Of a stretch of DNA of 64,000 nt, positions 32,301-46,200 are shown in pieces. The position numbers and the translations under genes are program-made. Under the pieces are notes generated by a model. That model was not told where the DNA came from. It worked only from the letters and a program-made list of their open reading frames with translations, and searched no databases. Position 1 is the stretch's first letter; each line of letters starts with the position of its first letter. Source of the stretch: Cherax quadricarinatus (Eukaryota > Arthropoda > Malacostraca > Decapoda > Parastacidae); assembly GCF_038502225.1 (NCBI RefSeq), contig NC_091300.1:44597688-44661687 (forward strand), written 5' to 3'.

Positions 32301-35300
32301 ATGTCATCGTTGCTCTGGGAATGTCATCGTTGCTCTGGGAATGCCATCGTTGCTCTGGGAATGCCATCGTTGCTCTGGGAATGCCATCGTTGCTCTGTGA
32401 ATGTCATCGTTGCTCTGGGAATGTCATCGTTGCTCTGGGAATGCCATCGTTGCTCTGGGAATGTCATCGTTGCTCTGTGAATGTCATCGTTGCTCTGGGA
32501 ATGTCATCGTTGCTCTGGGAATGCCATCGTTGCTCTGTGAATGTCATCGTTGCTCTGGGAATGTCATCGTTGCTCTGGGAATGCCATCGTTGCTCTGGGA
32601 ATGCCATCGTTGCTCTGGGAATGCCATCGTTGCTCTGTGAATGTCACCATTTCTCTGGGAATGTCATCGTTGCTCTGTGAATGTCATCGTTGCTCTGGGA
32701 ATGCCATCGTTGCTCTGTGAATGTCACCATTTCTCTGGGAATGTCATCGTTGCTCTGTGAATGTCATCGTTGCTCTGGGAATGTCATCGTTGCTCTGGGA
32801 ATGCCATCGTTGCTCTGTGAATGTCACCATTTCTCTGGGAATGTCATCGTTGCTCTGGGAATGTCATCGTTGATCTGGGAATGTCATCGTTGCTCTGTGA
32901 ATGTCATCGTTGCTCTGGGAATGTCATCGTTGCTCTGGGAATGCCATCGTTGCTCTGTGAATGTCACCATTTCTCTGGGAATGTCATCGTTGCTCTGGGA
33001 ATGTCATCGTTGCTCTGTGAATGTCATCGTTGCTCTGGGAATGTCATCGTTGCTCTGGGAATGTCATCGTTGCTCTGGGAATGTCATCGTTGCTCTGTGA
33101 ATGTCATCGTTGCTCTGGGAATGTCATCGTTGCTCTGTGAATGTCACCATTTCTCTGGGAATGTCATCGTTGCTCTGTGAATGTCATCGTTGCTCTGGGA
33201 ATGTCACCATTTCTCTGGGAATGTCATCGTTGCTCTGTGAATGTCACCATTTCTCTGGGAATGTCATCGTTGCTCTGTGAATGTCATCGTTGCTCTGGGA
33301 ATGTCACCATTTCTCTGGGAATGTCATCGTTGCTCTGTGAATGTCACCATTTCTCTGGGAATGTCATCGTTGCTCTGTGAATGTCACCATTTCTCTGGGA
33401 ATGTCATCGTTGCTCTGGGAATGCCATCGTTGCTCTGTGAATGTCACCATTTCTCTGGGAATGTCATCGTTGCTCTGGGAATGTCATCGTTGCTCTGGGA
33501 ATGCCATCGTTGCTCTGTGAATGTCACCATTTCTCTGGGAATGTCATCGTTGCTCTGGGAATGTCATCGTTGCTCTGGGAATGTCACCATTTCTCTGGGA
33601 ATGTCATCGTTGCTCTGGGAATGCCATCGTTGCTCTGTGAATGTCACCATTTCTCTGGGAATGTCATCGTTGCTCTGGGAATGCCATCGTTGCTCTGTGA
33701 ATGTCACCATTTCTCTGGGAATGTCATCGTTGCTCTGGGAATGTCATCGTTGCTCTGGGAATGCCATCGTTGCTCTGTGAATGTCACCATTTCTCTGGGA
33801 ATGTCATCGTTGCTCTGGGAATGTCATCGTTGCTCTGTGAATGTCACCATTTCTCTGGGAATGTCATCGTTGCTCTGTGAATGTCATCGTTGCTCTGGGA
33901 ATGTCATCGTTGCTCTGTGAATGTCATCGTTGCTCTGGGAATGTCATCGTTGCTCTGTGAATGTCATCGTTGCTCTGTGAATGTCATCGTTGCTCTGGGA
34001 ATGTCATCGTTGCTCTGTGAATGTCATCGTTGCTCTGGGAATGTCATCGTTGCTCTGTGAATGTCATCGTTGCTCTGTGAATGTCATCGTTGCTCTGGGA
34101 ATGTCATCGTTGTTCTGGGAATGTCATCGTTGTTCTGGGAATGTCATCGTTGCTCTGTGAATGTCACCATTTCTCTGGGAATGTCATCGTTGCTCTGTGA
34201 ATGTCACCATTTCTCTGGGAATGTCATCGTTGCTCTGTGAATGTCATCGTTGCTCTGGGAATGTCATCGTTGCTCTGGGAATGTCATCGTTGTTCTGGGA
34301 ATGTCATCGTTGCTCTGTGAATGTCATCGTTGCTCTGGGAATGTCATCGTTGTTCTGGGAATGTCATCGTTGTTCTGGGAATGTCATCGTTGCTCTGTGA
34401 ATGTCACCATTTCTCTGGGAATGTCATCGTTGCTCTGTGAATGTCACCATTTCTCTGGGAATGTCATCGTTGCTCTGTGAATGTCACCATTTCTCTGGGA
34501 ATGTCATCGTTGCTCTGTGAATGTCATCGTTGCTCTGGGAATGTCATCGTTGCTCTGGGAATGTCATCGTTGCTCTGGGAATGCCATCGTTGCTCTGTGA
34601 ATGTCATCGTTGCTCTGGGAATGTCATCGTTGCTCTGTGAATGTCATCGTTGCTCTGGGAATGTCATCGTTGCTCTGTGAATGTCATCGTTGCTCTGGGA
34701 ATGCCATCGTTGCTCTGTGAATGTCATCGTTGCTCTGGGAATGCCATCGTTGCTCTGGGAATGTCATCGTTGCTCTGGGAATGTCATCGTTGCTCTGTGA
34801 ATGTCACCATTTCTCTGGGAATGTCATCGTTGCTCTGTGAATGTCATCGTTGCTCTGGGAATGTCATCGTTGCTCTGGGAATGCCATCGTTGCTCTGTGA
34901 ATGTCACCATTTCTCTGGGAATGTCATCGTTGCTCTGGGAATGTCATCGTTGATCTGGGAATGTCATCGTTGCTCTGTGAATGTCATCGTTGCTCTGGGA
35001 ATGTCATCGTTGCTCTGGGAATGCCATCGTTGCTCTGTGAATGTCACCATTTCTCTGGGAATGTCATCGTTGATCTGGGAATGTCATCGTTGCTCTGTGA
35101 ATGTCATCGTTACTCTGGGAATGTCATCGTTGCTCTGGGAATATCATCGTTGTTCTGGGAATATCATCGTTGTTCTGGGAATGTCATCGTTGATCTGGGA
35201 ATGTCATCGTTGCTCTGTGAATGTCACCATTTCTCTGGGAATGTCATCGTTGATCTGGGAATGTCATCGTTGCTCTGTGAATGTCATCGTTGCTCTGGGA

Positions 35301-35756
35301 ATGTCATCGTTGCTCTGGGAATATCATCGTTGTTCTGGGAATATCATCGTTGTTCTGGGAATGTCATCGTTGATCTGGGAATGTCATCGTTGCTCTGTGA
35401 ATGTCACCATTTCTCTGGGAATGTCATCGTTGATCTGGGAATGTCATCGTTGCTCTGGGATGTCATCGTTGCTCTGGGATGTCATCGTTGCTCTGGGAAT
35501 GTCATCGTTGCTCTGGGATGTCATCGTTGCTCTGGGAATGTCATCGTTGCTCTGGGAATGTCATCGTTGCTCTGGGATGTCATCGTTGCTCTGGGAATGT
35601 CATCGTTGCTCTGGCAATGTCATCGTTGCTCTGGGAATGTCATCGTTAATCTGGGAATGTCATCGTTGCTCTGGGAATGTCTTCGTTGCTCTGGGAATGT
35701 CATCGTTGCTCTGGGATGTCATCGTTGCTCTGGGATGTCATCGATGTCATCTTGGG
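29341..35756. repeat. 20-bp minisatellite, array 4 (about 320 copies)
   Basis: The unit is ATGTCATCGTTGCTCTGGGA. Variants include TCTTCG, CCATCG, TCACCATTTCTCTG, TGTGA for TGGGA, GATCTG and GTTCTG. In 29441-29900 the variants recur as an 80-bp (four-unit) higher-order repeat, with identical blocks starting at 29581, 29661, 29741 and 29821. TCTTCG units dominate the left and the CACCATTT variant dominates from 31060 on. From about 35459 many units lose one A and become 19 bp. Because 20 is not a multiple of 3, open frames with a 20-residue period starting MSSLLWECHRCSGNVIVALG arise at many units; they are not genes. Confidence 0.97.
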
Positions 35757-36349
35757 AGAAAGAGGCTGTGTACAGAGTCAACTCTAACAGGTTACTGACT
35801 TGTTAAGGTTATGTTTTTAGGTAAACTTAATCTGCTCTGAACACATTCTCTTCCTAGTCTTGTTCTCTCAGTTCTGAATCTTAAATGTTTATCTCTTTCC
35901 CGTCAATATGTAGTGGAGTCTTGATACTCTGTCTTAGACACACTAGCACTAGGGGGACGTGTCCTCGTCCTCATACTAACCATTCCATCTTTATCTCCTA
36001 CTTTTTCTTCTTCTCCTTCTCATCTTCCTCCTCCTCCTCCTCCTTCTCGTGAGTTGAGACGGAGTAAGGAGGCAGGAGACAGAACTCAAGAAGGAAGAAA
36101 GTCGAGTAAGGAGAGGAAGAGTGCAGCGAGTCAGGGAGGAAGAAGAGGAAAGTGGGATGGATGGAAGTAGTGTGGTGAGGAAGGGAGGGGGTTGTGGGAG
36201 GCATGTTGGGATGGGAGGGGGATGTAGTGGTAGGGTAGGGAGTACGCCGGGAACACACACGTCTCTGTTATAATGAAGCGTAGATAAGTGCCGGAGTTTA
36301 CACGTGAGAGCATTCACACAATGCTGCTTCCTGCCTCCCTCCTCCTCCA
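35757..36349. other. intergenic spacer, polypyrimidine then purine-rich
   Basis: Ordinary sequence to about 35985, then a CTT/CCT-rich tract (about 36000-36050) followed by a GGAGG/GAAGG-rich tract (about 36055-36240). The tracts are roughly complementary in composition. No gene is seen. Confidence 0.5.
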
Positions 36350-36495
36350 TCTACACCTTCCCTCTACACCCTCTTTCGACACCCTCCCTGGACACCTACT
36401 CTCTACACCGTCAACACACTCCCTTTACACCTTTCCTCTACACCTTCCTTCTACACCTTCCTTCTACACCTTCCTTCTACACCTTCCTTCTACAT
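36350..36495. repeat. 13-bp CTACACCTTCCTT repeats
   Basis: About 10 copies, degenerate on the left and clean on the right (four near-identical CTACACCTTCCTT units at about 36440-36492). A similar CTCCCTCTACAC stretch occurs at 58046-58125 on the far side of the 29-bp satellite. Confidence 0.85.
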
Positions 36496-36936
36496 CTTGT
36501 CATATAGGGGGTAACAGACATGGTAATAATAATGGGAATCAGTAGGTAAGGGAAGTGAGTACGAGGAGTGAAGGTAATGAGAGGTTACTACACCACTACC
36601 TCTCATAACCACTACACTACACCACTACCTCTCATAACCACTACACTACACCACTACCTCTCATAACCACTACACTACACCACTACCTCTCATAACCACT
36701 ACACTACACCACTACCTCTCATAACCACTACACTACACCACTACCTCTCATAACCACTACACTACACCACTACCTCTCATAACCACTACACTACACCACT
36801 ACCTCTCATAACCACTACACTACACTACTACCTCTCATAACCACTACACTACACCACTATGGAAATAAATGGTATAAAATACCGACACAATGGCAATATA
36901 AACACAAATGCAGTATAATGTGATCCTTTATTGACT

Positions 36937-36967
36937 ACGTTTCGCCCACACAGTGGGCTTTTTCAAG
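36937..36967 (-). other. stem-loop with GAAACG motif, element A left arm
   Basis: This is the inverted copy of 37269-37299. On the minus strand a GCCCAC/GTGGGC stem closes a TGT loop, and GAAACGT follows immediately. Confidence 0.7.
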
Positions 36968-37223
36968 TCACAAACAGAACTACCTGGGGTGGAAGGAACG
37001 CGAGTATTTATAGTCCGGCTGAGGTCAGGTGAAGAATGCTGCATCTGATGATGTACCGAGTTGGGTTGTAGAGTCTGAAAACTTGGGTAGCTTGGAAAGG
37101 AGACTGGAAGGTCTGCTCACAAACTTGTCCAGTCTCCTTTCCAAGCTACCCAAGTTTTTAGACTCTACAACCCAACTCGGTACATCATCAGATGCAGCAT
37201 TCCTCACCTGACCTCAGCCGGAC

Positions 37224-37231
37224 TATAAATA
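37224..37231 (+). promoter_or_regulatory. TATA-like box, element A right arm
   Basis: TATAAATA lies 69 bp upstream of the GAAACG motif and points out of the element. The mirrored copy is at 37005-37012 on the minus strand. Function is inferred from sequence only. Confidence 0.45.
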
Positions 37232-37268
37232 CTCGCGTTCCTTCCACCCCAGGTAGTTCTGTTTGTGA

Positions 37269-37299
37269 CTTGAAAAAGCCCACTGTGTGGGCGAAACGT
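37269..37299 (+). other. stem-loop with GAAACG motif, element A right arm
   Basis: CTTGAAAAA precedes a GCCCAC-TGT-GTGGGC hairpin, and GAAACGT follows directly. This arrangement resembles stem II of a hammerhead ribozyme between the CUGAUGA and GAAA core boxes. The CUGAUGA box has diverged, including loss of the conserved G after the variable position, so self-cleavage is not expected from this copy. Confidence 0.55.
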
Positions 37300-40200
37300 A
37301 GTCAATAAAGGATCACATTATACTGCATTTGTGTTTATATTGCCACTACACCACTACCTCTCATAACCACTACACTACACCACTACCTCTCATAACCACT
37401 ACACTACACCACTACCTCTCATAACCACTACAATACACCACTACCTCTCATAACCATTACACTACACCACTACCTCTCATAACCACTACACTACACCACT
37501 ACCTCTCATAACCACTACACTACACCACTACCTCTCATAACCACTACACTACACCACTACCTCTCATAACCACTACACTACACCACTACCTCTCATAACC
37601 ACTACACTACACCACTACCTCTCATAACCACTACACTACACCACTACCTCACATAACCACTACACTACACTACTACCTCTCATAACCACTACACTACACC
37701 ACTACCTCTCATAACCACTACACTACACCACTACCTCTCATAACCACTACACTACACCACTACCTCTCATAACCACTACACTACACCACTACCTCTCATA
37801 ACCACTACACTACACCACTACCTCTCATAACCACTACACTACACCACTACCTCTCATAACCACTACACTACACCACTACCTCTCATAACCACTACACTAC
37901 ACCACTACCTCTCATAACCACTACACTACACCACTACCTCTCATAACCACTACACTACACCACTACTTCTCATAACCACTACACTACACCACTACCTCTC
38001 ATAACCACTACACTACACCACTACCTCTCATAACCACTACACTACACCACTACCTCTCATAACCACTACACTACACCACTACCTCTCATAACCACTACAC
38101 TACACCACTACCTCTCATAACCACTACACTACACCACTACCTCTCATAACCACTACACTACACCACTACCTCTCATAACCACTACACTACACCACTACCT
38201 CTCATAACTACTACACTACACCACTACCTCTCATAACCACTACACTAAACCACTACCTCTCATAACCACTACACTACACCACTACCTCTCATAACCACTA
38301 CACTACACCACTACCTCTCATAACCACTACACTACACCACTACCTCTCATAACCACCACACTACACCACTACCTCTCATAACCACCACACTACACCACTA
38401 CCTCTCATAACCACTACACTACACCACTACCTCTCATAACCACCACACTACACCACTACCTCTCATAACCACTACACTACACCACTACCTCTCATAACCA
38501 CCACACTACACCACTACCTCTCATAACCACTACACTACACTACTACCTCTCATAACCACTACACTACACCACTACCTCTCATAACCACTACACTACACCA
38601 CTACCTCTCATAACCACTACACTACACTACTACCTCTCATAACCACTACACTACACCACTACCTCTCATAACCACTACACTACTCCACTACCTCTCATAA
38701 CCACTACACTACACCACTACCTCTCATAACCACTACACTACACCACTACCTCTCATAACCACTACACTACACCACTACCTCTCATAACCACTACACTACA
38801 CCACTACGTCTCATAACCACCACACTACACCACTACGTCTCATAATTACTACACTACACCACTACCTCTCATAACCACTACACTACACCACTACCTCTCA
38901 TAACTACTACACTACTCACTACCTCTCATAACCACTACACTATACCACTACCTCTCATAACCACCACACTACACCACTACCTCTCATAACCACTACACTA
39001 CAACCTCTCATAACCACTACACTACACCACTACCTCTCATAACCACCACACTACACCACTACCTCTCATAACCACCACACTACACCACTACCTCTCATAA
39101 CCACTACACTATACCACTACCTCTCATAACCACTACACTATACCACTACCTCTCATAACCACCGCACTACACCACTACCTCTCATAACCACTACACTATA
39201 CCACTACCTCTCATAACCACTACACTACACCACTACCTCTCATAACCACTACACTACACCACTACCTCTCATAACCACTACACTATACCACTACCTCTCA
39301 TAACCACTACACCACTACCTCTCATAACCACTACACCACTACCTCTCATAACCACTACACTACACCACTACCTCTCGTAACCACTACACTACACCACTAC
39401 CTCTCGTAACCACTACACTACACCACTACCTCTCGTAACCACTACATTACACCACTACCTCTCGTAACCACTACACTACACCACTACCTCTCGTAACCAC
39501 TACACTACATCACTACCTCTCATAACCACCACACTACACCACTACCTCTCGTAACCACTACACTACACCACTACCTCTCGTAACCACTACACTACACCAC
39601 TACCTCTCATAACCACTACACTACACCACTACCTCTCATAACCACTACACTACACCACTACCTCTCATAACCACTACACTACACCACTACCTCTCATATC
39701 CACTACACTACACCACTACCTCTCATAACCACTACACTACACCACTACCTCTCATAACCACTACACTACACCACTACCTCTCATAACCACTACACTACAC
39801 CACTACCTCTCGTAACCACTACACTACACCACTACCTCTCATAACCACTACACTACACCACTACCTCTCATAACCACTACACTACACCACTACCTCTCAT
39901 AACCACTACACTACACCACTACCTCTCATAACCACTACACTCAACCACTACCTCTCATAACCACTACACTACACCACTACCTCTCATAACCACTACACTA
40001 CACCACTACCTCTCATAACCACTACACTACACCACTACCTCTCATAACCACTACACTACACCACTACCTCTCATAACCACTACACTACACCACTACCTCT
40101 CATAACCACTACACTACACCACTACCTCTCATAACCACTACACTACACCACTACCTCTCATAACCACTACACTACACCACTACCTCTCATAACCACTACA

Positions 40201-43200
40201 CTACACCACTACCTCTCATAACCACTACACTACACCACTACCTCTCATAACCACTACACTACACCACTACCTCTCATAACCACTACACTACACCACTACC
40301 TCTCATAACCACTACACTACACCACACTACACCACTACCTCTCATAACCACTACACTACACCACTACCTCTCATAACCACTACACTACACCACTACCTCT
40401 CATAACCACTACACTACACCACTACCTCTCATAACCACTACACTACACCACTACCTCTCATAACTACTACACTACACCACTACCTCTCATAACCACTACA
40501 CTAAACCACTACCTCTCATAACCACTACACTACACCACTACCTCTCATAACCACTACACTACACCACTACCTCTCATAACCACTACACTACACCACTACC
40601 TCTCATAACCACCACACTACACCACTACCTCTCATAACCACCACACTACACCACTACCTCTCATAACCACTACACTACACCACTACCTCTCATAACCACC
40701 ACACTACACCACTACCTCTCATAACCACTACACTACACCACTACCTCTCATAACCACCACACTACACCACTACCTCTCATAACCACTACACTACACTACT
40801 ACCTCTCATAACCACTACACTACACCACTACCTCTCATAACCACTACACTACACCACTACCTCTCATAACCACTACACTACACTATTACCTCTCATAACC
40901 ACTACACTACACCACTACCTCTCATAACCACTACACTACTCCACTACCTCTCATAACCACTACACTACACCACTACCTCTCATAACCACTACACTACACC
41001 ACTACCTCTCATAACCACTACACTACACCACTACCTCTCATAACCACTACACTACACCACTACGTCTCATAACCACCACACTACACCACTACGTCTCATA
41101 ATTACTACACTACACCACTACCTCTCATAACCACTACACTACACCACTACCTCTCATAACTACTACACTACTCACTACCTCTCATAACCACTACACTATA
41201 CCACTACCTCTCATAACCACCACACTACACCACTACCTCTCATAACCACTACACTACAACCTCTCATAACCACTACACTACACCACTACCTCTCATAACC
41301 ACCACACTACACCACTACCTCTCATAACCACCACACTACACCACTACCTCTCATAACCACTACACTATACCACTACCTCTCATAACCACTACACTATACC
41401 ACTACCTCTCATAACCACCACACTACACCACTACCTCTCATAACCACTACACTATACCACTACCTCTCATAACCACTACACTACACCACTACCTCTCATA
41501 ACCACTACACTACACCACTACCTCTCATAACCACTACACTATACCACTACCTCTCATAACCACTACACCACTACCTCTCATAACCACTACACCACTACCT
41601 CTCATAACCACTACACTACACCACTACCTCTCGTAACCACTACACTACACCACTACCTCTCGTAACCACTACACTACACCACTACCTCTCGTAACCACTA
41701 CACTACACCACTACCTCTCGTAACCACTACACTACACCACTACCTCTCGTAACCACTAAACTACATCACTACCTCTCATAACCACCACACTACACCACTA
41801 CCTCTCATAACCACTACACTACACCACTACCTCTCGTAACCAGTACACTACACCACTACCTCTCATAACCACTACACTACACCACTACCTCTCATAACCA
41901 CTACACTACACCACTACCTCTCATAACCACTACACTACACCACTACCTCTCATAAACCCTACAATACACACCTACCTCTCATAACCTCTACTCTACACCA
42001 CTACCTCTCATAACCACTACACTACACCACTACCTCTCATAACCACTACACTACACCACTACCTCTCATAACCACTACACTACACCACTACCTCTCATAA
42101 CCACTACACTACACCACTACCTCTCATAACCACTACACTACACCACTACCTCTCATAACCACTACACTACACCACTACCTCTCATAACCACTACACTACA
42201 CCACTACCTCTCATAACCACTACACTACACCACTACCTCTCATAACCACTACACTACACCACTACCTCTCATAACCACTACACTACACTACTACCTCTCA
42301 TAACCACTACACTACACCACTACCTCTCATAACCACTACACTACACCACTACCTCTCATAACCACTACACTACACCACTACCTCTCATAACCACTACACT
42401 ACACCACTACCTCTCATAACCACTACACTACACCACTACCTCTCATAACCACTACACTACACCACTACCTCTCATAACCACTACACTACACTACCTCTCA
42501 TAACCACTACACTACACCACTACCTCTCATAACCACTACACTACACCACTACCTCTCATAACCACTACACTACACCACTACCTCTCATAACCACTACACT
42601 ACACCACTACCTCTCATAACCACTACACTACACCACTACCTCTCATAACCACTACACTACACCACTACCTCTCATAACCACTACACTACACCACTACCTC
42701 TCATAACCACTACACTACACCACTACCTCTCATAACCACTACACTACACCACTACCTCTCATCATAACCACTACACCACTACCTCTCATAACCACACTAC
42801 ACCACTACCTCTCATAACCACTACACTATACCACTACCTCTCATAACCACCACTACACCACTACCTCTCATAACACACTACACCACTACCTCTCATAACC
42901 ACTACACTACACCACTACCTCTCATAACCACTACACTACACCACTACCTCTCATAACCACTACACTACACCACTACCTCTCATAACCACTACACTACACC
43001 ACTACCTCTCATAACCACTACACTACACCACTACCTCTCATAACCACTACACTACACCACTACCTCTCATAACCACTACACTACACCACTACCTCTCATA
43101 ACCACTACACTACACCACTACCTCTCATAACCACTACACTACACCACTACCTCTCATAACCACTACACTACACCACTACCTCTCATAACCACTACACTAC

Positions 43201-46200
43201 ACCACTACCTCTCATAACCACTACACTACACCACTACCTCTCATAACCACTACACTACACCACTACCTCTCATAACTACTACACTACACCACTACCTATC
43301 ATAACCACTACACTACACCACTACCTCTCATAACCACTACACTACACCACTACTTCTCATAACCACTACACTACACCACTACCTCTCATAACCACTACAC
43401 TACACCACTACCTCTCATAACCACTACACTACACCACTACCTCTCATAACCACTACACTACACCACTACCTCTCATAACCACTACACTACACCACTACCT
43501 CTCATAACCACTACACTACACCACTACCTCTCATAACCACTACACTACACCACTACCTCTCATAACCACTACACTACACCACTACCTCTCATAACCACTA
43601 CACTACACCACTACCTCTCATAACCACTACACTACACCACTACCTCTCATAACCACTACACTACACCACTACCTCTCATAACCACTACACTACACCACTA
43701 CCTCTCATAACCACTACACTACACCACTACCTCTCATAACCACTACACTACACCACTACCTCTCATAACCACTACACTACACCACTACCTCTCATAACCA
43801 CTACACTACACCACTACCTCTCATAACCACTACACTACACCACTACCTCTCGTAACCACTACACTACACCACTACCTCTCATAACCACTACACTACACCA
43901 CTACCTCTCATAACCACTACACTACACACTACCTCTCATAACCACTACACTACACCACTACCTCTCGTAACCACTACACTACACCACTACCTCTCGTAAC
44001 CACTACACTACACCACTACCTCTCATAACCACTACACTACACCACTACCTCTCATAACCACTACACTACACCACTACCTCTCATAACCACTACACTACAC
44101 CACTACCTCTCATAACCACTACACTACACCACTACCTCTCATAACCACTACACTACACCACTACCTCTCATAACCACTACACTACACCACTACCTCTCAT
44201 AACCACTACACTACACCACTACCTCTCATAACCACTACACTACACCACTACCTCTCATAACCACTACACTACACCACTACCTCTCATAACCACTACACTA
44301 CACCACTACTTCTCATAACCACTACACTACACCACTACCTCTCATAACCACTACACTACTACCTCTCATAACCACCACACTACACCACTACCTCTCATAA
44401 CCACTACACTACACTACTACCTCTCATAACCACTACACTACACCACTACCTCTCATAACCACTACACTACACCACTACCTCTCATAACCACTACACTACA
44501 CCACTACCTCTCATAACCACTACACTACACCACTACCTCTCATAACCACTACACTACACCACTACCTCTCATAACCACTACACTACACCACTACGTCTCA
44601 TAACCACCACACTACACCACTACGTCTCATAATTACTACACTACACCACTACCTCTCATAACCACTACACTACACCACTACCTCTCATAACTACTACACT
44701 ACTCACTACCTCTCATAACCACTACACTATACCACTACCTCTCATAACCACCACACTACACCACTACCTCTCATAACCACTACACTACAACCTCTCATAA
44801 CCACTACACTACACTACCTCTCATAACCACCACACTACACCACTACCTCTCATAACCACCACACTATACCACTACCTCTCATAACCACTACACTATACCA
44901 CTACCTCTCATAACCACCACACTACACCACTACCTCTCATAACCACTACACTATACCACTACCTCTCATAACCACTACACTACACCACTACCTCTCATAA
45001 CCACTACACTACACCACTACCTCTCATAACCACTACACTATACCACTACCTCTCATAACCACTACACCACTACCTCTCATAACCACTACACCACTACCTC
45101 TCATAACCACTACACTACACCACTACCTCTCGTAACCACTACACTACACCACTACCTCTCGTAACCACTACACTACACCACTACCTCTCGTAACCACTAC
45201 ACTACACCACTACCTCTCGTAACCACTACACTACACCACTACCTCTCGTAACCACTACACTACACCACTACCTCTCATAACCACCACACTACACCACTAC
45301 CTCTCGTAACCACTACACTACACCACTACCTCTCGTAACCACTACACTACACCACTACCTCTCGTAAACACTACACTACACCACTACCTCTCATAACCAC
45401 TACACTACACAACTACCTCTCATAACCACTACACTACACCACTACCTCTCATATCCACTACACTACACCACTACCTCTCATAACTACTACACTACACCAC
45501 TACCTCTCATAACCACTACACTACACCACTACCTCTCATAACCACTACACTACACCACTACCTCTCATAACCACTACACTACACCACTACCTCTCATAAC
45601 CACTACACTACACCACTACCTCTCATAACCACTACACTACACCACTTCCTCTCATAACCACTACACTACACCACTACCTCTCATAACCACTACACTACAC
45701 CACTACCTCTCATAACCACTACATTACACCACTACCTCTCATAACCACTACACTACACCACTACCTCTCATAACCACTACACTACACCACTACCTCTCAT
45801 AACCACTACACTACACCACTACCTCTCATAACCACTACACTACACCACTACCTCTCATAACCACTACATTACACCACTACCTCTCATAACCACTACACTA
45901 CACCACTACCTCTCATAACCACTACACTACACTACTACCTCTCATAACCACTACACTACACCACTACCTCTCATAACCACTACACTACACCACTACCTCT
46001 CATAACCACTACACTACACCACTACCTCTCATAACCACTACACTACACCACTACCTCTCATAACCACTACACTACACCACTACCTCTCATAACCACCACA
46101 CTACACCACTACCTCTCATAACCACTACACTACACTACTACCTCTCATAACCACTACACTACACCACTACCTCTCATAACCACTACACTACACCACTACC

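Larger units (their letters stand above)
36860..37344. mobile_element. palindromic GAAACG element A (Penelope-like pseudo-LTR pair?)
   Basis: A 485-bp insert sits inside the 29-bp satellite. Arms 36892-37108 and 37128-37344 are inverted copies of 217 bp with only about two mismatches, around a 19-bp spacer. Each arm has an outward-facing TATAAATA (37005-37012 minus, 37224-37231 plus), then TTGAAAAAGCCCAC and a perfect hairpin ending in GAAACGTA, then an AATAAA. A 32-bp tail with TACCGACA is present only on the left (36860-36891). The 12-bp ACTACACCACTA occurs on both sides and removing the insert plus one copy restores a perfect satellite unit. The two frames at 37025-37211 on opposite strands are one sequence read in its two arms. 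The Penelope-like reading is inferred from structure. Confidence 0.8.

Noticed and set aside
36001..36240. Large hairpin between the CTT/CCT-rich and GGA/GAA-rich tracts
   Set aside because: Composition is complementary but I could not align long exact complementary stretches.
37025..37211. Two similar 60-aa ORFs on opposite strands in element A
   Set aside because: They are the two arms of one palindrome read from either side, and include the arm centre; no domain or conservation signal.
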